Below, one piece after another: positions 55,397 through 64,000 of a stretch of DNA of 64,000 bases (position 1 is its first letter; each line of letters begins with the position of its first letter). The notes below the pieces were generated by a model. That model saw nothing but the letters and a program-made list of their open reading frames with translations, had not been told where the DNA came from and made no database searches. The stretch comes from Gnetum montanum (lineage: Eukaryota; Streptophyta; Gnetopsida; Gnetales; Gnetaceae): NCBI GenBank assembly GCA_015680685.1, contig MNCI01001832.1:475129-539128 (forward strand), in the 5' to 3' direction. Both the position numbers and the translations under genes were made by a program.

Positions 55397-57770
55397 AATA
55401 CTAGAAAATAAGAAAACTATAAGTATAGAATCTTTCAACAAGAGGTACAAAATTTATTGGAAACAAAAAAGTCTAATAATTGGTTAGAAGATATATTACT
55501 AGAGGTTGCAAAAAATATTATTATACAATAAAAATTTTTGGATAAAAAGAAGTGGTTTGATGAAGAATGTTTTCAAGCAAGGTTAGCTCTCAAAAATTCC
55601 TATAATAAAAAAGCTTTGAATAAGGATTACATAAAATTGCTTTAAGAGGAAGAAAAGAAAATTTCTATAAGAGCACCAAAATAATATGGTGCAAATGATG
55701 AAAAGTTTGAAAACTTTTAAAAATAAATTTTCTCTAAACAATAATGTTTCATTTGCAGAGATAAAAGGGTTCTACAAAAATTTTCTTCATCATGAGACAA
55801 ATACTATATAAGTTGCATGTTCCTAGATAAAACTAATGTATGATGATGTAGTAGAGGGAATTGAGAAATTAGCTTTTAAAAAGGTTGTACATGTGAAATG
55901 ATTATATGTTGAATTATTTAAATGTAGTGGAGAGGTAGTCTAGAGAGAGACTTGAAAAATACTTGATAAAGAACTTCAAAATGGTTTGACTAGATGGTGG
56001 ATGATTAGTAGAGCTATTATGATTTTTAAAAAAGAAGAGAGAAATTAGATTTAAATAATTACAAATTGACCATGATTGGTAACTTTTAAGTATCATTTTG
56101 GAGAAAAAATTAGAATCATAGGTAGAAGGAAATAATCTAGGTGTTGTTTCATAAGTAGGAGGAGAAAAACATTCCACACTAGATCATTTGGTTACTCTCA
56201 TGTATTGCATTGAACAAGCAAAGAATAAATAAGTTAAAAAATTTATTTGTTTTGTGGATTTTACTAAAGCATTTGACTTTATTGTGAGAGAATAATTATG
56301 GAGAAAACTTATCAAACTTAAAGTTGATTCTTGTTTACTCAATGCCATGCAAAATTTACACAAAGAAATAATTTTTGAATTAAAAGATAAAGAAACTATA
56401 CAATCTTGTCAATTTTATGGTAATATAAGAGTAAAGAAAGGTTGATAAAATAGAAGAGTGAATTAAAGAGGTACCTACAAATCATGCTATTAATGTGGAA
56501 CAATCATGGATATGAATCTTAATCTTTCTGGATGATGTAGTACTAACAGTAAATTGAAAAACAGTGTTAAAAGCAATATTGCATCAACTACAAAAATTTT
56601 GTGAATCTACAAGAATAAAGATTAATGTTGAAAAAAACAGTGCTAATTTGTGGAACTAATAAGAGAGATCAAATTTTTCAGCTAAATAATAAAAAATTGT
56701 GGATACTTATAGATATTTGGGAGTAGAATGCTCTCAAAATTATAAATAGAAGAATTGTATATCACAGTGAGTTGCAAATAGATAGAAGACCTTCTATATA
56801 ATGAAGAACAAATATAGCAATCATAATATTTAGACTTCAATAATTCAAAAATATCTTTTTGAAATAATTATTCAAACTATAGTGCTTTATAAATGCATGG
56901 TTTGGGGCCAAGTCTTAATCAAGAATCATAGAAAAAATTTGAAAAACTTCAAAAACAATTCTTGTTGGATGAATTCAATGTGAAAACTTGAGTCTCAAAT
57001 GCAATACTTTTATTAGAAGCTAATTTGTTGCTATTGGAAACTGAAGCAATGTATCAATTCTTAACATTATACTTGAAAAATAAAAATAGCAATAAGATCC
57101 TAGGAGAGATCATCTAAAAATCTCAACAGGGATGGTTTTATGAAGAATGATTATGGCTACAAAAATGAGATGTTCATAATATTGATGGAATAATAATTTT
57201 CGAACAAGCTTGAAAAATTGTTATAGAGGAAGGTTTAGAAAGATGAAAAAATGAGGCACAAATACAAATACAAAAAAATTACTGACAAAATATTAGAGGT
57301 AGTAGACATGATGAAATGAAATATCTACATGCAACAATTGCAATATTCATAAGAGCCCTAATTAGTAGAGTAAGAATAGGATCACACCATCTTTGAGTTG
57401 AAACAAGAAGATGGAATAATAAGCAACATGAACATAGAATATGTTGTCTGTATTTACTACAAGTAGCAGAAGATGAGAAACATGTATTATTAGAATGTAG
57501 TAAAAAAATTTTTTTAGAAGAAAATAGCAAATCTTAAGTCATTCTTTGTATGAGTTATTTAAGCTACTAGTATTAGTTTTATGGAATTAGATAGAAGATG
57601 TGTTCAAATGGCATGAATATTGGACATATCTAATATACTTAGGATTTATTGCTATTGATGTATTTTTAAAAAGTTCTTTCATCTAACACATATACTTTGA
57701 GTCTACATAGACATAATAAAATAGTAGTATTAGTATTAGTATCAATTTTATCCTTTTGAATACCATAGAC
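55397..57770 (+). pseudogene. LINE ORF2, RT and C-terminal part (right half)
   Basis: Continues the frame from 29269: ILENKKTISIESFNKRYKIY. RT fragments: FICFVDFTKAFDFIVREQLW at about 56250 (family form VDFxKAFDTVxRExLW), the active site as FLDDVVLTVN at about 56520, then NVEKNSA and YRYLGVE. VLYKCMVWGQ lies near 56885. The C-terminal region around 57380-57510 has RWNNKQHEHRICCLYL, VAEDEKHVLLECS. It ends in a TAGTATTAGTATTAG microsatellite tail at about 57725-57750. Strongly decayed. Confidence 0.8.
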
Positions 57771-60430
57771 CTACTACATCAAATCCTTCATTTCCATCTT
57801 ATGCTTCGCATGTGTATCTAAATCCTTTATCTTGAATTCCTCCACCACAAATGTAGGGAGAGCTACCATCATAGTTGTAATAGAAAAATGCCACATGTGT
57901 AGTTCATATATAGGTAGTCAATGGTGCTAGTAGTTGTGAGTAGAAGCTCGGAAAAGGTTCTTTCTTTAGGAAAACTTTGAAGTCTATACCAAATCTTGAT
58001 GGTCCCATTCATCCATCTCATTCATTGGATGTCTAGCAATTACCAATACAAATGTAGCAAATGTATCATCTCCTATGTGATCATAGTAGTCAACAAAATA
58101 GATAGTAGCAAAACCTATTATTAAAATCATGATGGTTACATATGTAGTCTTTGATTGGGTTAGAGTAGCATTCCTTCCAAAGATGAGAACAGAACCTAGC
58201 ATCTCATTGCTTTATTTGCAAATAGCAAGACATCCTCCATGCAAGGATATATTAGAATTAGATTCAAGAGTAAAACTCATTTCTCAAAAGATGATAAATC
58301 CTAAAATTTCCAACATTGAAAAAGAGCAACATTAGATTAAAGATTTCATATCAATATATTATAGTACCACTTGTGGTAAAGGATGTCAAGACCACCACCA
58401 ATGAACAATCATGATCTATTGGTTTTTTTTTTTTTGGTAATTCACGTTAAGGTTTTCAAGGATGACTTTCTAACTTAGTACTATCAATGCAAAATTAGGC
58501 ATAAAGGACTTATTCATAGACATTGAAAAGGAGAATAAGCATGAAATAGTCAAGAGAAACTAACATATATATATATATATATATATACGCACATACACAA
58601 TGAAATTTAAAATTTAAAGGCTACAATTCTAATAGTAGCATACAACAAATGCATTGAATAATAGTATGTATAGAAGTGTGTCTACTTCATTGGAACTAAA
58701 GAGAAGGATATAAAGTGGCTAGTTAACAATAAACTAAAATATGTATGGAACCATTAAAATAGCTCATTAGTTCATATATTGAGAAAGTCGACTAAATAGA
58801 AGACATGTAGCATGAAATCCTTCAATATAAGCATGTATAAGAGGAATCAATTGATTAGTGAAAGCTAAAAATTTCTATAGAAAATTTGCTATAGTAATTA
58901 GAGTTAAAAATTATTTCTAATTCATTAGAATATGTATATCTAGAAAATTACAAACCTACTATTATCAATGCAAAGTTGAGCAAAAAATAGAAATAGAAAT
59001 TATTTGAGGTATTTAATAGATGGTCAATATTATTTGTTGAAATTGAAATTTTTACTTACATTCATTAAGACCATCTTAGATTTATTGGACAAAGCATTTT
59101 GAAAATTCCTTATTTAAAGAAATCTTTTATTCACACATTAGTACTACTCATTGGAATCAAACTTGTAACAAAGGTTTTTGGGTTAAGATTCTTACCACTA
59201 AGCTAACATTATATATTCATAGCCATACCAATTAAGCCAAACACTTGTTTTAATTTCAAAAATAAAAATAAAAATTGCAAAGTCAAAGATATGGTCAAAC
59301 GAGAGATTAATAAATTGTTGAAACCGGAATCTATTTATTTGTTGATGATAGTCAATGGGTTAATTCAATTGTCATTGTACCAAAGAATGGGAACAAGCAT
59401 TGGTTTGTGTTGACTTCACAATTTTAAATGTTAACATTTTCAAGGATTATTTCCCATTACCTTTTGTGAATTGATTCTTATAAACCCTTTCAAGACATGC
59501 CTATTATAGTTTTTTTGGATGGGTATAGTGGGTATAATCAAATTCAAACAACTCTAGAAGACTAACCTAAAATCATATTAACTAGTTCTAATGAGATATT
59601 TACATTTTAAAAGATGTGTTCTAGCTAGGTTCCAAAGGCTATTCATTAACATATTTCAAAAGCAAATTAGTGATAATGTTAACGTCTTCATAGATGACTT
59701 ATCCACCTATAGGGCAAACTTTGATGAAGCATTGAGCAAGTTAGAGCAAATATTAAAGAGGTGAATGAAGACCAATCTCAAGATTAATTTGTAGAAAAGT
59801 CATTTGATGGTTCAAAAGGGTATTAGTTTTGGACATAAAATTTTAGCTAGAGGCATTAATGTGAATCCTAAAAAAATTATAGTAATTCAAGAAATTACAT
59901 AGACATCATAAATAATGAAATATGTCAAATCATTCCTTGGCATATAGGATAGTACCATAAATTCATCTAGAATTTGTTAAAAATTGCTATATCATTAGTA
60001 AAGCTTACTAATAAAGATGCACCATTTGTTTAGATGAATGAATGTAAAATAATCTGAGTAGTTAAAATAGAAGCTTGTAGGTCCTCCTATTTTATACAAA
60101 GAAAATTGGTCCAAACCATTTCATATCATGATAGATGCATTCAATTATGCTTTGGAGGTAGTGTTGATATAACTAGATGATCAAAAGATATCTCACTATA
60201 TCCATTGTACTAGTAAAAGAATTATTGATGTATAATTAAATTACACCAGCAATGAGAAGGAGTTGATTGTAGTGGTATTCATATTGAAAAATATCAAGTA
60301 CAACATGCTTAGCTATTAAGTGTTTGTACATACTAATTATAATACCATCTATTTTCTCATGAACAAGTCCATGATTAGTCCACACATTATTAAATGGTAG
60401 GTAATTTTTCAAAACTTAAACATTACCATT
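57760..60430 (+). pseudogene. Athila-like copy B, protease to RNase H
   Basis: 58100-58340: DWVRVAFLPKM, then LLYLQIARHPPCKDILELDS and VKLISQKM match copy A protease in order. 59290-59580: RT, with SFLDGYSGYNQ-like text as FLDGYSGYNQIQTTLED. About 59690: FIDDLSTYRANFDEALSKLE, the active site. 59810-59960: SHLMVQKGI, FGHKI. 60100-60420: RNase H, ending NKSMISPHIIKW. Many stops. Integrase and LTR are not seen after 60430. Confidence 0.82.
58565..58587. repeat. AT dinucleotide microsatellite
   Basis: Perfect (AT)n run of about 23 bases, in the protease-RT interval of copy B. Confidence 0.95.
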
Positions 60431-61464
60431 ACACATAAGAATTAGTTTGTAATATCTTGATTAGTTATTTATAATTTCCTTTAAATAATTAAGAGAAATA
60501 TTATGAACCTAAGGATCTAAATCTTTACCTTGATCAAACCAACTAGTAAAAATACCCATCAAAGGGGATATAAACATTAAGATAATATGATATAAGAAAA
60601 TCCTTATAATACATATTTATAAATAATAAAATAAAATTAGAAATTACAATAACAAATAAAATTTAAATACCAAAAAATAAAATGAAATACATAAATGGAA
60701 ATTATACTGGAATATGATCTTAGAAATACTAGTTTGGCCTTAAATGGATTTGTAGGGATAAAGCTATTTGTACTTGGAATTTGTTAAAGAAATATTGTAT
60801 ATTTAATGTTACAATAATAATATTTGTTAAAATAAGAGTATATATTAAAATAATATTAATTTTCTCTATATGTATAACACTTGTTGAAATGAAAAAAATG
60901 ATTGGCATGATGTCCTAGACAAGATGGTAAAGTTGGAATATTCATAAGTTTAATGTTTTATTATTTATTTACAAAAAAAGATACATGACTCAAATATCCA
61001 AAAGTCATATATTATTTTCATTTTACAAAATTAAAAAATATATAAAAATTATTTTTAGATTCAAAAGACCCATCTTATACAAAATTGAGTCATCTTCCAT
61101 CCTAGGTTTCTTTTTTCTAGCTTTTTCTAGGCTATTCTAGGCTTTTTGCATAAAAATGTAGGAGTTAGAAGCCCTAGATTACTTTATTTGTCTATTCATG
61201 GAGCATATAAAGATTTAGGCCAAAGGTATAAAGAAAATGGTCAAGCAAAGGGATTAATTAAATGGTTTAAAATATTTTTTAAAATTCAAAAATACCACAA
61301 ATGTTCCAAAATCTATATATTTTATGTTTAATCTAAAAATCTTAGACGAATAGGCTTTGGTTTAATCTCATTGCTAATACATAGGAAGATCATTAATAGT
61401 GAGGATGAACTAGTCTTATTTACAAGGGACCATGATTTGAAGATTGCTTAGAAAAACCCAATTC
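60431..61464. other. AT-rich stretch without recognised feature
   Basis: No domain, LTR end or convincing frame. The + frame 61146-61331 has no family signature. Confidence 0.6.
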
Positions 61465-61585
61465 TTACTTTTTTTTACAAGAATTCCTTTAGTAAGAAGT
61501 GAAAATCCATGAGGGCACTTTTGAACAAGGGCAAGGCCTAATTCTTTTCCTATTCCAGAGGGGAGGTTTTTTGTTACATTCCTTT
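61465..61585 (+). repeat. Dispersed repeat, inverted partner at 3241
   Basis: Aligns with the minus strand of 3241-3360. A possible LTR-like TGTTACATTCC starts just after it, at about 61567. Confidence 0.65.
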
Positions 61586-63707
61586 CATAGGCCTGGGGTA
61601 TTACATTATTATTATGGTTTATGTATGTGCATATGGTATTGGTAAGTTATTAGGGATGAGTTAGTTGATCATGAGGCAAATTTATGTGTTGCAATGGTTT
61701 GGCTCTTCTGATATCTTTACATGCTTAACTAATATGATTACATATATTGGTTTTGTGACATGTGTTATACTAGTAATGGTGTTAGCAAGGATGGTGGATT
61801 TAGATATAAGAGCAGTTATTTAGTATGTGTTTATGCTTTATGTGTGATTTTAGTATTTATGCACTTGAATTATAGAGCCATGTTGTATGATGCTTGGATG
61901 TGATTTTAGCATATAGATGTGTAGTGTGTTTGATATGAATCTTGTAGTTTTAAATGGATTTTGATTTGAAGTCCAATATGCTTCTTATGAGTGTTTGAAT
62001 TCCATAGAAATTCGTGAGAAAGAGAAAATAGAAATTAAGATTATGAAATGTTTTATATAAGAAAATATAAATAAAAAAAATTCAATTTTACATGTCACAT
62101 ATGTGATGAAAAGTAAAAGGGAAAAGTAAGTGGTGTAAACATTAAAGTTTATATACTTTATATATATATATATGAGAAGTATAAAACATAAAACTCATCA
62201 TTGTTACTTTTTTGCACCACCGTTCTCCATCATTTTACTATGTAAATTGGGTTTTCTATTTTTATTATGAACAAAAATTAATTTTAAACTTATTTCTTTT
62301 GCTTCTTTTGTGCAAATCTTTATTGTGATTTTTTGGCTTCAAGGATGAGTTGTGAAAATCTTTATTGTTATAGTCATGTACATGTGGGTATGATAGTTGT
62401 TTGAAATAAAATAGATTCTTGCTAGATATTTTTGGAGAGGTGTATTGGGGAGGGAAGTGGAAGAGGGGAGGAGGGAGAGGGGCAGAGTACTGTTAATGCT
62501 TATTTGGGTCTTTCAACTTTGACATATTTAATTAGTGACTATACAATCATAATATGTGGGTATGTACAGAAAAAAGGTTAAATATTGAGTTTTAGATGTA
62601 TGATTTTATGGATTGCCAAATTCTTTGTTAAGTTTTGTGGATTATGCATGATCTAATATGTAACAAATTCAATTGCTTAGAACTTGTAAAAATTAGTTGT
62701 AATGTTATAGTAATTATCGTGTCTTAAGTATTATGTATTTTAAGCATGGTTTCTATTCTAAGTATTCTTGGGTATTTCAATTATATATTATAGTAATTAA
62801 ATATGATTATTTTATTATATTATTAGTAAAATTTAAGCTTGCATAACTTTGTCTCGAAAAGTTTGATTGAGGAAGAATTAATGTCATTAGGATCTTCTTC
62901 CTATGTACTCTTTAATGATGGAATTTATTTTATTTTTTAGCAAATTCACTTTTGGAGGTCATGTTAACTATTATTTTTATCTCATTATATTTATTCAATT
63001 AGGTATACTAGTAGTAAAAAATGTAGCTATGGTATGTTGTGCTATTGTTTTCATGTAGTATGCGTAACTATTAGACTTAGATATATGTGGTCATGTTATA
63101 TGTTGGACTTGGATGTGTTATGACTATAACATGTAGTGACTTAAGCTAGCTTGAATTAGTCCATGTCTTCACAATGGCATAGATAGTACTTGTTGGTGGG
63201 TGGAACTAGCATGAGGGGATGGATTAGTTAGCAATGATACATCATGGAGGTAGTCATAGATTGACCCCCATTACGATGGATCAGTAAAAATATTGTCTCA
63301 TCCTAGAAGTAGGAGAGTGTAGGTGTGTTTATCTCTATGATTAGTGCTTGGCATAGGTGTGTATGTCCCTATAGCTAGTCCTTTAGAAGACTAGTGATTA
63401 TGGATCATGGATTGACAAACCCTAGCATTGGTTGGGTAAATAAAAGATTGATAAAAGACCTACTAGTGAATGATTGATTATAAGTATTCATGGTAGTGTC
63501 ACACATGATACACTAAGTGTAGAGATGTTAGCTGCTACATGAGTTATGTGTATGTTTTGTGATTACCATGGGAATCATGGTAGTGATAAATGTGTTTTGT
63601 GAATGATCTATTGATATGTGAAGATTTGTGTGATGTTTGATTATGTTGTATGAACATGAATATATGTGTATGATTATGGAATTACATGTGGTTGTATGGT
63701 AGACGTC
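61586..63707. other. Unassigned spacer
   Basis: Long T- and G-rich stretch with many 'atgtg' words and a TA run at 62159-62173. No frame or motif supports a gene. It may be the LTR or untranslated part of an unrecognised element. Confidence 0.5.
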
Positions 63708-63799
63708 TGATGAGTGGTGAGGTACCCCTACACTCAACCATACGAAACGAGCGTCGCACGCACGATCTGGTCGAACTCCGCAGATGGACTAGTTGTGGC
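63708..63799 (-). mobile_element. Edge of an Athila-like LTR (copy D)
   Basis: The minus strand of this piece (GGAGTTCGACCAGATCGTGC ... CACTCATCA) matches the 3' end of the copy A LTR (30049-30119) over its whole length. It begins at TGATGAG on the plus strand and runs into the assembly gap. An element in minus orientation must extend to the right. Confidence 0.8.
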
Positions 63800-64000
63800 N
63801 NNNNNNNNNNNNNNNNNNNNNNNNNNNNNNNNNNNNNNNNNNNNNNNNNNNNNNNNNNNNNNNNNNNNNNNNNNNNNNNNNNNNNNNNNNNNNNNNNNNN
63901 NNNNNNNNNNNNNNNNNNNNNNNNNNNNNNNNNNNNNNNNNNNNNNNNNNNNNNNNNNNNNNNNNNNNNNNNNNNNNNNNNNNNNNNNNNNNNNNNNNNN
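63800..64000. other. Assembly gap
   Basis: Run of Ns to the window end. Confidence 0.98.

Overview
This window is plant nuclear DNA, almost certainly from a large, transposon-rich seed-plant genome. It is AT-rich, with one spliced host gene among some 60 kb of decayed retrotransposons. The size and nesting of the elements suggest a gymnosperm, but nothing here proves it. There are two assembly gaps (35560-35686 and 63800-64000) and one ambiguous base (31774).

Host gene: an FLX-like coiled-coil protein gene (flowering-time regulator family), 24669-26129 on the + strand. It has four coding exons and a likely intron-bearing 5' leader from about 23480. It is intact and is the only gene I would call functional.

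Left part: 1-1612 holds a Ty3/gypsy (Athila-like) reverse transcriptase relic joined directly to a piece of its LTR. 1615-3165 looks like Ty1/copia gag plus LTR. 4000-6065 holds LINE relics. At 6065 a Ty3/gypsy element of the Tat/Ogre lineage ('Tat1', 6066-20057, minus strand) interrupts a LINE that resumes at 20058, with an AGTCC target-site duplication. More LINE relics follow to about 22700.

Right part: a nest four elements deep. An Athila-like copy ('B', 27690-28930 and 57760-60430) is split by a LINE. The LINE is split by a second Athila-like copy ('A', 29270-55391). A's 3' LTR is split by an 18-kb Tat/Ogre-lineage element ('Tat2', 37365-55254; TSD CTTGG). An edge of another Athila-like LTR appears at 63708.

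Most unusual content: between protease and reverse transcriptase, Tat2 carries a spliced gene on the opposite strand (43817-47894). It has eight exons, and every junction is GT-AG and phase-compatible. Its N-terminal part resembles plant FCP1/HAD-type phosphatases but lacks key catalytic aspartates. The later exons are recognisably conserved in Tat1 in the same opposite orientation, although Tat1 is highly diverged. The two Tat elements also share a hairpin around the polypurine tract/3' LTR start and tandem arrays with a common TAAAACTRGC core. Together these suggest an old conserved accessory module in this Tat lineage. All open frames in both elements are now broken, mostly by C-to-T type changes.
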